The notes beneath the pieces were generated by a model. That model made no database searches. It saw only the letters and a list, made by a program, of their open reading frames with translations, and was not told the origin of the DNA. From Haloarcula rubra (GTDB taxonomy: Archaea > Halobacteriota > Halobacteria > Halobacteriales > Haloarculaceae), in contig NZ_RKLR01000004.1 in assembly GCF_019599465.1 (NCBI RefSeq), positions 1 to 64,000 on the forward strand: DNA of 64,000 bases, in the 5' to 3' direction. Positions 32,963 through 42,686 of this stretch are shown here, in pieces; the stretch's first letter is position 1; each line of letters begins with the position of its first letter. A program made the position numbers and the translations under genes.

Positions 32963-34623
32963 CAGTGGCTCACCTCCTCGGACTCGAGGGCGTGAGGGTC
33001 GTCGCCCAGCACGGCCTCCAGCAGGCCGACGAAGGGCGGACTCGCCCTCGTGGGTCGCGAGCGGAACTCGGGGTGGAACTGCGTCCCGATGAAGTACGGG
33101 TGGTCCTCGGGCGCGAGTTCGAGTATCTCCATACGGTTCCCGGAGCGCCCGGAGAACTTCAGCCCGGCGTCTTCGAGCTGGTCGAAGTACTCGGGGTTGA
33201 CCTCGTAGCGGTGGCGGTGTCGCTCGGTGCAGGACGTACCGCCGTACAGCGCGGCGGCGAGCGTCCCGGCGTCGATGTCCGTCTCGTGAGCGCCGAGTCG
33301 CATCGTCCCGCCCATGTCCTCTATCTCGTACTGCTCGGGCAGGATGTCGATGACCGGGTGGGGCGTGTCCTCGTCGAGTTCGGCGGAGTGGGCGCCCTCC
33401 AGTCCGAGGACGTTCCGGGCGTACTCGATGACCGCTAGCTGGAAGCCCAGACAGAGGCCGAGGTAGGGGATATCGTTCTCGCGGGCGTACCGGATGGCGT
33501 CTATCTTGCCCTGTGTGCCGCGCGTGCCGAAGCCACCGGGGACGACGATGGCGTCGGCCTCGCGCATCCGGTCCTCGTGGTGGTTAGGCATCTTCTCGGA
33601 GTTGACCCACTCGACGTTCACGTCGACGTTCTTCTCCAGTCCGGCGTGTTTCAGCGCCTCGTGGACCGACATGTAGGCGTCTTCGAGGTCGTACTTGCCC
33701 ACGAGCGCGACGTCGACCTCGCCGTCGGTCTGCTGGGTGACGAGTTCGCGCCAGCGGTTCTCGCGCTCGTCTTCCGGCAGGGCCTCGTCGGCGATGTCTA
33801 GCTGTTCCATCACGTACTCGTCGAGGCCCTCCTCCTCGACCATCAGGGGGACGTGGTAGATGTCGTCGACGTCCGGGTTCGAGAAGACGGCCTCGGTGGG
33901 GACGTCACAGAACAGCGCTATCTTCTCGCGCGTGTCGATGTCGAGTTTGTCCGAACAGCGGCCGACCAGGATGTCCGGCTGGAGGCCGATACTGCGGAGT
34001 TCCTTCACGGAGTGTTGCGTGGGTTTGGTCTTCTGCTCGCCGTTCTTCGAGTAGGGGACGAGCGTGACGTGGGTGAAGAGGATGTCGTCCTCGTCCTCCT
34101 CGTGGGCGAACTGGCGCAGGGCCTCCAGATAGGGCATCCCCTCGATGTCGCCGACGGTGCCGCCGACTTCGATGATACAGACGTCGTTGCCCTCGGCGGC
34201 CTCGCGGATGCGCCGCTTGATGTCGTCGGTGATGTGCGGGATGATCTGGACGGTGCGACCGAGGTAGTCGCCCGCGCGCTCCTTCTCGATGACGTGCTGG
34301 TAGGTCTTCCCCGTCGTGACGTTGTGGTCGAACGTCATGTCGATGTCGAGGAAGCGCTCGTAGTTGCCGAGGTCTAAGTCGACCTCGCCCCCGTCTTTGA
34401 GCACGTACACCTCGCCGTGCTGGAAGGGGTTCATGGTACCGGCGTCGACGTTCAGATACGGGTCGATTTTGACCGCTGTAACGTCGAACCCGGCGTTCTT
34501 GAGGAGCCTGCCCGTGCTGGCGGCGGTGATGCCTTTCCCCAGACCAGACATCACGCCACCGGTGACGAAGATGAACTTCCGACCCAGTTCCGGGTCGTAG
34601 TCCGTTTCGGGTTCGGTCGGCAT
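32962..34623 (-). CDS. pyrG: CTP synthase
   Basis: The 553-residue protein has the synthetase domain ([15 protein letters not shown], and [14 protein letters not shown]) and a C-terminal class I glutamine amidotransferase domain with the nucleophile Cys in [13 protein letters not shown] and His in GTQFHPEF. It aminates UTP to CTP. It leads a three-gene operon with guaAb and the small protein. The start is ATG 34623; the longer frame to 34665 adds non-conserved residues. Confidence 0.95.
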   Translation of the reverse strand: MPTEPETDYDPELGRKFIFVTGGVMSGLGKGITAASTGRLLKNAGFDVTAVKIDPYLNVDAGTMNPFQHGEVYVLKDGGEVDLDLGNYERFLDIDMTFDHNVTTGKTYQHVIEKERAGDYLGRTVQIIPHITDDIKRRIREAAEGNDVCIIEVGGTVGDIEGMPYLEALRQFAHEEDEDDILFTHVTLVPYSKNGEQKTKPTQHSVKELRSIGLQPDILVGRCSDKLDIDTREKIALFCDVPTEAVFSNPDVDDIYHVPLMVEEEGLDEYVMEQLDIADEALPEDERENRWRELVTQQTDGEVDVALVGKYDLEDAYMSVHEALKHAGLEKNVDVNVEWVNSEKMPNHHEDRMREADAIVVPGGFGTRGTQGKIDAIRYARENDIPYLGLCLGFQLAVIEYARNVLGLEGAHSAELDEDTPHPVIDILPEQYEIEDMGGTMRLGAHETDIDAGTLAAALYGGTSCTERHRHRYEVNPEYFDQLEDAGLKFSGRSGNRMEILELAPEDHPYFIGTQFHPEFRSRPTRASPPFVGLLEAVLGDDPHALESEEVSH

Positions 34624-34737
34624 ACCGACCGTGGACAGTGTGTCGTCAAAACGGTTTCGGGACACCCCTCGTTCGTCACGCCCTGTCAGTCAGAAACTGG
34701 ACGTTTGTGTCGTCGCCGCGGTCTCGACGGAGATGTC

Positions 34738-34920
34738 TCACCGGACCAGCGCCCGACTCACGGCGACGACCAGCGCGAGCGACAGCGCCGAGAAGACGGC
34801 GTCGTCCGTGGCGGCACCCACGGCGAGGAACAGCGCCAGTCCGGCGAGGAAGCCGGCGACGAGCGAGACGGCTCCGTGGCTGACCCGTCGGTGGACGGGC
34901 CGCGACCCTGCTGTGGCCAT
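34738..34920 (-). CDS. 60-aa two-helix membrane protein
   Basis: The frame encodes MATAGSRPVHRRVSHGAVSL, then two hydrophobic stretches (VAGFLAGLALFLAVG and AVFSALSLALVVAVS). It lies upstream of pyrG on the same strand. It resembles other haloarchaeal small membrane proteins. The function is not known. Confidence 0.55.
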   Translation of the reverse strand: MATAGSRPVHRRVSHGAVSLVAGFLAGLALFLAVGAATDDAVFSALSLALVVAVSRALVR

Positions 34921-34983
34921 ACTTCACAATCGTTCGTGATGTATTGTAAACGTACGCCCGAACTCACCGGCCGAGTCGACGGT

Positions 34984-36357
34984 TCAGTTCGCGACCGGCT
35001 GTGAGATAATCCACAGCGAGACCACGGTGTATCCCACCATGACGACGACCAGCGGGAGGTGGGCCCGTCGCCCGCCGGCGCGGCCGTACCGCGCGACAGC
35101 GACGGTGTGAGCGGCGACGACGGCGACGAGGTGACCCCCGACGACGAGCGCCACTTGTGACCCCCAGAACGCCGCGAGCGAGAGGCCCGCGACGGGGTCG
35201 GGCGCGACCACCCCTCCGGTCGTCAGGTCGAGGAGCGTCCCGATGTTCCGGAAGACGAACGGGTAGGTGTGGGCCACCTCGTAGGCCCCGGCGATGGGGA
35301 GCAGCGAGGCGGCGAAGGCCGTCGCTGTCCGGCCGACCGACTGCGACTCGCCCGCGGCGGCGTCGACGAGCGAGACGGCAGCCCAGTAGCTCCCGAGAAA
35401 CGCCCCGAACCCGGCGAGATACAGTACGACGGCGGCGGGAGTCGGCCCGAGCACGCCGGGCATGGCGGCCAGTAGCGCTCGGAACGTCGCCGTCTCCGCC
35501 AGCCCGTCGAAACTGACCGTGTAGAGGGCGAGGACGACGAACGCCACCGTCGAGGCGTCGGTGACGGTGCGGGTGCAGGCCCGCCACGGCGCTCGGAGCG
35601 TCACCCGATACCCGCCGTCGGTCCGGTCGAGGTGAACCGGTGCGATTCGCCCCAGCAGTCGGTACAGCACCGCCAGCGGGTCGGTCCGGCGGAGCCACGT
35701 CGGCCCGAACGCGAGCGCTCCGACGACCATCACGAGGGCGTAGGCGGCGACCAGCGCGGCCGTGAGACGCGGGGACCGCGGGAGCGTCGTGAGGTTCTCG
35801 ACGACGCCGACGAGGAGTGCGAACCCGACGACTGCGGGCCAGTCGCCGAGCGGTTCGGGGTACTCGCCAAGCAGTGCCGGCGGGTCCCCCTCGAGCCACG
35901 CGAGGCCCGCGTAGAGCGTGCCCCACGGCGAGACGACGCGCCACGGACTCCCGGCGACGACGGCGAGGAGGGCGAGCCCTTTCAGCCACACCGGCCAGAA
36001 CAGCACCGTCGCGACGTTCTCCGACGCGATTTGCTGGCCGAAGACGCCGCTCGCGAGGACGGCGACCAGCGCGAACAGGCCGACGGCCCGCCCGACGTTG
36101 GCGAGCGTCTGTGCGGCCCAGTACGGCAGCGCGAGCGACGGCGTCCCGTGGTCGCCGCCGACGTCTCGCTCGCCGACTGCCAGCCACCCCGCAGTGACGG
36201 CGACGGTACCGCCCGCGCCGGCGTACAGGAGCCACAGCGGAATCGGTGCCTCGACGCCGCCGCCGACGCTGCCGTGGGCGCTCGCGACGCCGACGAACCC
36301 GAGGGCCGCGAGCGTCGTGACGGCGAGCGCGAGCGCCCGACGGCGGCGACGGTCCAT
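34984..36357 (-). CDS. Multi-helix membrane protein of unknown function
   Basis: The 457-residue protein has an N-terminal signal-like helix and about 10-12 membrane segments, with conserved-looking PYWAAQTLANVGRAVGLFAL and PVWLKGLALLAVV. I do not recognise a family. Being highly hydrophobic with few charged loops, it may be a transporter or enzyme of the membrane. The start is ATG 36357; it is divergent from the propeller gene at 36457. Confidence 0.75.
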   Translation of the reverse strand: MDRRRRRALALAVTTLAALGFVGVASAHGSVGGGVEAPIPLWLLYAGAGGTVAVTAGWLAVGERDVGGDHGTPSLALPYWAAQTLANVGRAVGLFALVAVLASGVFGQQIASENVATVLFWPVWLKGLALLAVVAGSPWRVVSPWGTLYAGLAWLEGDPPALLGEYPEPLGDWPAVVGFALLVGVVENLTTLPRSPRLTAALVAAYALVMVVGALAFGPTWLRRTDPLAVLYRLLGRIAPVHLDRTDGGYRVTLRAPWRACTRTVTDASTVAFVVLALYTVSFDGLAETATFRALLAAMPGVLGPTPAAVVLYLAGFGAFLGSYWAAVSLVDAAAGESQSVGRTATAFAASLLPIAGAYEVAHTYPFVFRNIGTLLDLTTGGVVAPDPVAGLSLAAFWGSQVALVVGGHLVAVVAAHTVAVARYGRAGGRRAHLPLVVVMVGYTVVSLWIISQPVAN

Positions 36358-36456
36358 ACCCGAGACTGCCCGGCCGGCAGGCAAGTACGTACCGCTCTCG
36401 TCTGCCCGGCGCACACGATAGCCGACCTTATGCTCGCCGAACGTGGAGTGTCGACA

Positions 36457-37716
36457 ATGCGACCCCGGACGGCGCTCGTCGCGCTACTGGTCTGTGGTGC
36501 GCTGGCCGCCGTCCTCGCCGTCGGCGTGACGGCCGAGGGCGGGGCACTCACGCAGACGTGGGTGAGCGACACGGCCCGCCAGAACGAGGTGAACCACCAC
36601 GCCGTCGGCGTCGGCCCGCGCGGCGACGTCCTCGTCGCGCCCGTCGCGGCCGTCCCGAACGCCGAGCCCATCGGCCCGGACTCCTGTTCGCTCGTCCGCC
36701 TCCGACCGAGCGACGGAGCGACGCGCTGGCGGTGGAGCGTCCCGGCCGAGGCGTGTTTCACCCACGCACTCACCCAACCGGCCGTCGCGGACGTGGACGG
36801 CGACGGCGGACTGGAGGCCGCCGTCGGCACGACGGAGAACGCCGTCGTCGTCCTCGACGCGGCTACCGGGACCGAGGAGTGGCGGGTCCCACTCTCGACG
36901 TACGGATACGGCCAGCCCTCGGTCGGCAACGTCACCGGCGACGCTGGCCCGGAAGTAGTCACCAGCGACATCGCCGGAACGCTCGTCGTCGCCCACGGCG
37001 ACGGAACCGTCGCGTGGCGCCGGGACACGAACATGACCGTGTGGGCGCGCCCACGACTGGCGGACGTAGACGGTGACGGCACACAGGAGGTGGTTGTCGG
37101 CGGCGACGGCGGCGTCGTCGTCTACGAGGGTGACGGCACCGAGCGGTGGCGGGCCGACGTCGACGCGACGACGCTCGCCGTCGGTCCGGACGGGACGGTG
37201 CTGGCGGGCAGTACGGGTCGGTTGACCGCGCTCGACGGGGCCACCGGCGAGCGACGGTGGCGGACGAACGTCGGCGGGACGCCCCGCATCCACGACGTGG
37301 GCGACGCCGACGGCGACGGCCACGCCGAGGTGTACGCCGGCGTCCCGGTCAACACGGTGCTGGCCGTCGGCGTCGACGCCGGCGAGACGGAGTGGCGAAC
37401 GTCGCTGGGCGGCGGCGAGCGACAGACGGCGTACGCGCCGGTACTGGGTGACGTGGACGGCGACGGCACGCAGGACGTCGTCGCGGTGACGAACGGGGGG
37501 ACGGTCGCGGTTCTCGACGGCCGGACCGGCGAGGAACGCGCCGCGTACGAGCGCTCGGTCCCTATCTGGACGTTCGCGACGCCGGCCGACCTCGACGGCG
37601 ACGACGGCGCGGAGGTGCTGCTCCGGTACGGCGACGGCCGGGTCGTCGCGCTGGACTGGACCACCTCCGGCGGGAGCGCGCTCGCGGCCCAGCCACTCCC
37701 TACAGGTGGGCGCTGA
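36457..37716 (+). CDS. FG-GAP/PQQ-like beta-propeller protein with N-terminal signal helix
   Basis: This 419-residue protein starts with a hydrophobic helix (TALVALLVCGALAAVLAVG) followed by repeats carrying Asp-rich VADVDGDGG, LADVDGDGTQEVVVG, GDVDGDGTQDVV motifs, each an FG-GAP/calcium-binding repeat in a propeller. It is likely exported or membrane anchored, possibly cell-surface. An in-frame ATG at 36430 is an alternative start. The last 17 bases overlap a convergent hydrolase gene. Confidence 0.82.
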   Translation: MRPRTALVALLVCGALAAVLAVGVTAEGGALTQTWVSDTARQNEVNHHAVGVGPRGDVLVAPVAAVPNAEPIGPDSCSLVRLRPSDGATRWRWSVPAEACFTHALTQPAVADVDGDGGLEAAVGTTENAVVVLDAATGTEEWRVPLSTYGYGQPSVGNVTGDAGPEVVTSDIAGTLVVAHGDGTVAWRRDTNMTVWARPRLADVDGDGTQEVVVGGDGGVVVYEGDGTERWRADVDATTLAVGPDGTVLAGSTGRLTALDGATGERRWRTNVGGTPRIHDVGDADGDGHAEVYAGVPVNTVLAVGVDAGETEWRTSLGGGERQTAYAPVLGDVDGDGTQDVVAVTNGGTVAVLDGRTGEERAAYERSVPIWTFATPADLDGDDGAEVLLRYGDGRVVALDWTTSGGSALAAQPLPTGGR

Positions 37717-38290
37717 GGAACGTCGCCACCACGTCGGCCACCTTGTCGGCCTGCCCGACGAAGTGGTGGTCCGCGGCGACGGACTCGACGTCGTGGTCGC
37801 GCTCCCGTGCGCGCTCGACGACCGGCCGCCAGTCGACGGTGTCGTCTCGCTCGCCGTAGACGACCTGTACCGGGCAGTCGACGGCGTCGAGGGCGTCGGC
37901 CGCGGACGCTCCGCCGCTCGTCGCCGGCGGCGCGAGCACGGACAGTGCGCCGGGAGCGGCCTCGCCTCCTTCGGCGGCCGCTCGAACTGCGACGCCGGCC
38001 CCGAAACTGTAGCCGAACAGGCCGACGGCCTCGTAGCGGTCGGTCGCCCACGCCAGCGCGTTCTCGGCGTCGACCCGCTCACCGCGCCCCTCGTCCCACG
38101 GTCCGTAGTCGAACCGCAGACAGGCCACGTCGGGACCGAGCGCGTCGCTCACCGCCCGAAGCCGCTGGTCCGACCGGCTACCGCCGTACTGTGGGTGTGG
38201 CGGGCAGGCGACGACGACGCGGTCGGCCGCCGCCGAGTCGAGGGTCGCCACCACCTCGCGGCCGCCGGGGACGTGTACTCGTTCGCTCAT
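37700..38290 (-). CDS. Small alpha/beta hydrolase
   Basis: This 196-residue hydrolase has a GYSFGAG nucleophile elbow (Ser nucleophile) near residue 94, and a C-terminal DHHFVGQ histidine. ACPPHPQYGGSRSD near 29-42 resembles the dienelactone-hydrolase-like family of haloarchaea. The substrate is unknown. Confidence 0.85.
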   Translation of the reverse strand: MSERVHVPGGREVVATLDSAAADRVVVACPPHPQYGGSRSDQRLRAVSDALGPDVACLRFDYGPWDEGRGERVDAENALAWATDRYEAVGLFGYSFGAGVAVRAAAEGGEAAPGALSVLAPPATSGGASAADALDAVDCPVQVVYGERDDTVDWRPVVERARERDHDVESVAADHHFVGQADKVADVVATFLSAHL

Positions 38291-38376
38291 ACCGACAGCG
38301 TCGGCACCTGCGACCCTGTATCTGTCGCCGGAGCGATGTCGACAATCACGTCCCGAGGCCGGCCAAACGCACGACT

Positions 38377-38676
38377 ATGTCAGACGACGACAGCGCCTAT
38401 CCGGAGGACTACGCCCCCCGGTCCACCGTGAGCGAGTCCGACCGCCGTCGCCGCAGCGTGCGCCAACTGCTGTTCATCATCGCCGGGTCACACACCGGCG
38501 CGTTCGTCGGGAGCGTCGTGCCATCTTTCGGTCTGCCCGGGGACGTCTTCTCGGTCCTGCTGGTCGTGTTCTTGCTCGCCCTGCCGCTGGCCGTCGACGC
38601 GAAGTGGGAGACCGTCGAGCGGACGTGGTTCCTGCTGGTCGGCGACGCCGGACGGTCGTCTCAGGGCCCTGAGTAG
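38377..38676 (+). CDS. 99-aa two-helix membrane protein upstream of the PspA-like gene
   Basis: The protein begins MSDDDSAYPEDYAPRSTVSE and has hydrophobic segments at RQLLFIIAGSHTGAFVGSVV and VFSVLLVVFLLALPLAVDA. It stands 38 bases before the PspA/IM30 gene in the same direction, so it is likely expressed with it, perhaps as a membrane partner. No family recognised. Confidence 0.65.
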   Translation: MSDDDSAYPEDYAPRSTVSESDRRRRSVRQLLFIIAGSHTGAFVGSVVPSFGLPGDVFSVLLVVFLLALPLAVDAKWETVERTWFLLVGDAGRSSQGPE

Positions 38677-38714
38677 TGGAAGAAATTTAAGTCGACAGCA
38701 CCGAACTTTGAGCC

Positions 38715-39587
38715 ATGGGAATCCTCTCGCGCGCCTCGTACGTCATCCGGTCGAAGGTGAACGCGGTGCTCAACCGCTCTGAAGACCCATCCGAGACCCT
38801 CGACTACAGCTACGAGCAGATGCGAAACGAGTTGCAGGACGTCAAACAGGGCATCGCGGACCTGACGACCCAGAAGAAGCGACTGGAGATTCAGAAGCGC
38901 CGACTGGAGGAGAACGTCGAGAAACACAACGACCAGGCCCGACAGGCCGTCAAGCAGGACCGCGAGGACCTCGCGCGGCAGGCGCTGGAGAAGAAGAAAC
39001 AGAAGATGAGCCAGATAGAGGAACTGGACTCCCAGATCTCCCATCTGGAGTCCCAGCAGGACCAACTCGTCGAGCAGAAGGACGAACTCCAGCGCCAGAT
39101 AGAGCAGTTCCGCACCAAGAAGGAGACGATGAAGGCCCGTCACGAGGCCGCGAAAGCCTCCAAACGGGTCAACGAGGCCATGACCGGGGCCGGCGAGGAG
39201 ATGCAGGACGTCAACCGCGCCATCGAGCGCGCCGAGGAGCGCACCGAGGACATGGAGGCCCGCGCACAGGCGATGGACGAACTCCGCGAGGACGGCGTGT
39301 TAGAGGACCAACTCTCGGACAAGAGTTCGCTGGAACAGGAACTCGAAGAGGTACAACAGGAGGGCGCCGTCGACGCCGAACTCGACACGCTGAAACGGGA
39401 GATGGGCAAGACCGAAGACGAAGCACCGGCGGAGAGCGAGGGCGCGGACGCCGAACCGAGCGACGCCGAGACGGACCTCGAACAGGAACTGGCCGAGGAC
39501 ACCACTGCGGACGTGGAGACGCCCGACGTCGACGAGAGCGAAGTGGAGTCCGAGCTCGAAGAGCTGAAAGACGACGAACAGTCCTGA
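38715..39587 (+). CDS. PspA/IM30 family protein
   Basis: This 290-residue protein is a nearly continuous coiled coil after the membrane-contact helix GILSRASYVIRSKVNAVLNR, with YEQMRNELQDVKQGIADL typical of PspA/Vipp1. From about residue 210 a Glu/Asp-rich tail follows, which bacterial PspA lacks. ESCRT-III-like filaments repair membranes in the family. A 99-residue membrane protein precedes it. The start is ATG 38715. Confidence 0.9.
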   Translation: MGILSRASYVIRSKVNAVLNRSEDPSETLDYSYEQMRNELQDVKQGIADLTTQKKRLEIQKRRLEENVEKHNDQARQAVKQDREDLARQALEKKKQKMSQIEELDSQISHLESQQDQLVEQKDELQRQIEQFRTKKETMKARHEAAKASKRVNEAMTGAGEEMQDVNRAIERAEERTEDMEARAQAMDELREDGVLEDQLSDKSSLEQELEEVQQEGAVDAELDTLKREMGKTEDEAPAESEGADAEPSDAETDLEQELAEDTTADVETPDVDESEVESELEELKDDEQS

Positions 39588-39606
39588 GGCGTGGGTTTTC
39601 TGCCGC

Positions 39607-41517
39607 TTACAGCGGCCAGACGACGGCGACAGCCAAGGTCGTGACCACACAGAGCAGCGCCTGCAACGGCGCGCCGACGCGGGCGTAGTCGCTGAAGCGG
39701 TAGCCGCCGGGGCCGTACACCATCAGGTTCGTCTGGTACCCGATGGGGGTGAGGAAGGCGGTGGCGACGGCGAAGGTGACGACGAGCAGGAACGGCGTCC
39801 CGTCGACGCCGACGTCACGCGCCGTGGCGACGGCTATCGGTGCCATCAGCACGACGGTGGCGACGGGCGTGATGACGCTGGCGAGCACCGCCGTCAGGAG
39901 GTAGAACAGACCGAGCAGGACCAGCGGCGGGACGACGCCGGCCACCGCCGCGAGCAGGCTGCCGACGAACGCCGCGCCGCCGGTCGCCTGCATTGCCGCC
40001 CCGAGCGGGAGGAGGCCGGCGAGCAGGAAGACGACGTTCCAGCTCACGGCATCGTAGGCCCGCGAGGCGGAGAGTGCCCCCGTCGCGACCATCGCGACGA
40101 CGCCGCCCAGCGCGGCGATGTATATCTGGACCACCCCCGCCGCCGCGAGTGCGATGACGGCGACGAGGACGCCCAGCGGCACCAGCGCCCGCCGACCGAG
40201 CGTCGGTGGCGGCCCCTCTGCCTCGTCGTGAACCGCGTCGAACAGTTCGGCCGGGCCCTCGGTGATGACGAGGTACCCCTCCTCGCCCAGATGCGCTATC
40301 TCGTCGACCGGCGTCTGGAGCAAGAGCGTGTCTCCGGCGGCGAGTTCGACGTCGGCGAACCCCTCCCGGACGACCGTGTCGCCCCGGCGAATCGCTAGCA
40401 CCGTCACGTCGAACCGCGAGCGGAGACCCACGTCCCCCAGCGTGCGGCCCAGGAGACGGGAGTCGCCGTGGACGACGGCCTCGGCGAGGACGCCGGGGTG
40501 CCCGCTCTCGGCCAGCAGTTCCTCGGTCACCGACTCGCGGTGGAGCTGTCGGAGTCCGTAGCGCTCGCCGAACTGGTTGACAGCCTGCGTGCTGCCGCGG
40601 ACCGTCAGCACGTCGCCCGGTTCCAGCGGTCGGTCGGTCGCCGTCGCGAAGAACGACTCCCCGTCTCGGTCTATCTGGAGGACGTCGACGTCTATCGGCG
40701 CGGGGACGGCTGGCTCGCCGTCGGCGACGACCCTCTCGGTGTCGGGCCAGTCGGGGTCGACCACGCCGTCGTCGTCGAGCGCCTCGGCGACGGTCAGGCC
40801 GACCAGCGGCGACGACTCGCGGACCGTCACCTGCGCGAGGTGGCGGTCCATGTCGAACTCCTCGGTGAAGTCCGCGAACGGATGTATCCGCTCGGGGACG
40901 AGCGCCCGGCCGACGGTGAGCAGGTAGCCGACGCCGACCAGCAGGACGACGACGCCGACGGGCGTGAGCGTGAACATCGAGAACGGCTCGTTCAGGAGCT
41001 CTCGCGAGATGTCGCTGGCCAGCAGGTTCGTCGTGGTGCCGACGAGGGTGAGCGTCCCGCCGAGCATCGCCGCGAACGAGAGCGGCAGGAGGAGTTTCGA
41101 CGGCGAGATGCCGTAGCGCTCGGAGAGACCGGTGACGAGCGGGATGAAGACGGCGACGATAGGGGTGTTGTTGACGAACCCGGCACTGACGCCCGTGGTG
41201 CCGACGATGGCCGCGAGCAACCGGCGCTCGTCGCCGCCGGTGAGCGCCGCCAGTCTGGCGCCCAGCCAATCGACCACGCCGGCCTGCTCGACGCCCGCGC
41301 TGAGGATGTACATCACGACGATGGTGACGACGGCGGGACTGGCGAAGCCCGCGATGGCCTCGCGAGCGGGGACGCCGGTGTACGGTTCGAGGACGGCCAG
41401 CGAGACGAGGACGGCCACCGCCGTCATGTCCGGCGGTAGCCACTCCGTGACGAACAGCGTCAGGGCGACGGCGACGAGTGCGAACACCACGAGCGCACCC
41501 GTCGAGAGCGCGGCCAT
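39607..41517 (-). CDS. SLC13/DASS-type permease with TrkA-C domains
   Basis: This 636-residue protein has about 12 helices split by two TrkA-C (RCK_C) domains near residues 210-400 (LVGLTVAEALDDD, LLGRTLGDVG, SRFDVTVLAIRRGD). The helices show FVNNTPIVAVFIPLV and GTTTNLLASDISR, the DASS/CitT signature, and a second repeat near ATAFLTPIGYQTNLMV. It is probably a Na+/anion cotransporter, perhaps for sulfate or carboxylates. The start is ATG 41517. Confidence 0.9.
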   Translation of the reverse strand: MAALSTGALVVFALVAVALTLFVTEWLPPDMTAVAVLVSLAVLEPYTGVPAREAIAGFASPAVVTIVVMYILSAGVEQAGVVDWLGARLAALTGGDERRLLAAIVGTTGVSAGFVNNTPIVAVFIPLVTGLSERYGISPSKLLLPLSFAAMLGGTLTLVGTTTNLLASDISRELLNEPFSMFTLTPVGVVVLLVGVGYLLTVGRALVPERIHPFADFTEEFDMDRHLAQVTVRESSPLVGLTVAEALDDDGVVDPDWPDTERVVADGEPAVPAPIDVDVLQIDRDGESFFATATDRPLEPGDVLTVRGSTQAVNQFGERYGLRQLHRESVTEELLAESGHPGVLAEAVVHGDSRLLGRTLGDVGLRSRFDVTVLAIRRGDTVVREGFADVELAAGDTLLLQTPVDEIAHLGEEGYLVITEGPAELFDAVHDEAEGPPPTLGRRALVPLGVLVAVIALAAAGVVQIYIAALGGVVAMVATGALSASRAYDAVSWNVVFLLAGLLPLGAAMQATGGAAFVGSLLAAVAGVVPPLVLLGLFYLLTAVLASVITPVATVVLMAPIAVATARDVGVDGTPFLLVVTFAVATAFLTPIGYQTNLMVYGPGGYRFSDYARVGAPLQALLCVVTTLAVAVVWPL

Positions 41518-41570
41518 GTCCCGCCAGAACGTTCGGGTGTGTGATAAATTCGTGTGACGCGAGGCGTCGC

Positions 41571-42614
41571 TCAGTCCCAGTTGACGTCCACGGACCGGTC
41601 CGTCTCCCGGAGCATGAACGGCCCGATAGAGAGCGTCCGCTTGGTGATGGTGACGATGCGGAGGATGTACGCGAGCAACAGCGTGAACGGGAGCAGCGAG
41701 ACGGTGGTCGTTATTGCCAGTATCCACAGCGAGTCGGCGACACCGAACGTGAGGTTCGCGAAGTCGCGCGGGTCGAAGTACACCTGTGCCGAGATGGCGA
41801 CGGCCAGCGCCGGGATAGCGACGTACAGCAGCGCCCGCGAGAGGTTCGACAGTTCCCACTGGAAGTACAGCGTCTTGAAGTGCTCGCGGGCCGGCCCGAA
41901 CAGTTCGAGGGTGTCGACGAGGGTGCCGAGTCGGTCGAGCGCGTCGTCCGAGAGTTCGTCGCCGTACTGTTCGCGGATGCGCCGGCCGGCGTACAGTTTC
42001 CAGGAGTAGTTGTAGTTCAGCGCGGCCTTGACGACGTCGAACTCGCCGAAGTTCGCGCCTTCGAGTTGCTCGGTGACCGTCTCCGCGTTGCCGACGATGG
42101 AGTCGAGATACGTCGAGAGCAGGTCCGACAGGTTCTGGTCGAGGTCGTCGGCCTCGACGGCGTCTTCGACTTCCTGTGCGTGCTCTTTCGTCGCGCGGAC
42201 GAGCGACCGGAGGAACGCCGACGGTTCGGCGGGGCTGACCGCCGTGCCGACGGCGTCGGCCACGTCCGACCGGAACTCCATCGCGCCCGCCATCCGGTCG
42301 CGCTGGTCGCCCACGGCGCCGAGTTCCTGTGAGAGGACGAGTTGGCTCAGCGTCAGCACCAGCGTGACGCCGGTGATGGTGCCGGTGATGAGCGCCTGAT
42401 ACAGCGTCTCGATTGGGTCCCCGCGGGTCAGCAGTTTCTGGCCCGGAGTGGGGTGGAGGACGCCGACGACCACGAGCGTCACGAACAGGCCCGCCGAGAA
42501 GATGGCGGCGACGAACCGCCGGTCGGCGTCGAGCAACACCCAGAGGAACCACGTACTCTCGTCAGCCCGCTCTCGCATCGTGTCGCTGGGCTGGTCCCGG
42601 TCGGCGTCTGTCAT
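41571..42614 (-). CDS. 347-aa membrane protein of unknown function
   Basis: The protein has N-terminal helices near residues 35-55 and 72-95, a long soluble helical middle, and two helices near 265-285 and 300-325. I do not recognise the family, although similar haloarchaeal proteins exist. It lies between the SLC13 gene and thrS in the same direction. Confidence 0.7.
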   Translation of the reverse strand: MTDADRDQPSDTMRERADESTWFLWVLLDADRRFVAAIFSAGLFVTLVVVGVLHPTPGQKLLTRGDPIETLYQALITGTITGVTLVLTLSQLVLSQELGAVGDQRDRMAGAMEFRSDVADAVGTAVSPAEPSAFLRSLVRATKEHAQEVEDAVEADDLDQNLSDLLSTYLDSIVGNAETVTEQLEGANFGEFDVVKAALNYNYSWKLYAGRRIREQYGDELSDDALDRLGTLVDTLELFGPAREHFKTLYFQWELSNLSRALLYVAIPALAVAISAQVYFDPRDFANLTFGVADSLWILAITTTVSLLPFTLLLAYILRIVTITKRTLSIGPFMLRETDRSVDVNWD

Positions 42615-42686
42615 GCCGAAGCCGTCGCCCGCCAGAAGTAAAAGGGACCGCCTTGCTGTGAGACAGTCACAGCCACCGGCGGTCCG

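Noticed and set aside
39607..42552. Single 981-residue minus-strand frame covering two genes
   Set aside because: The first 300+ residues are Arg-rich and antisense-like over the gene at 41571; the SLC13 start at 41517 is clear.
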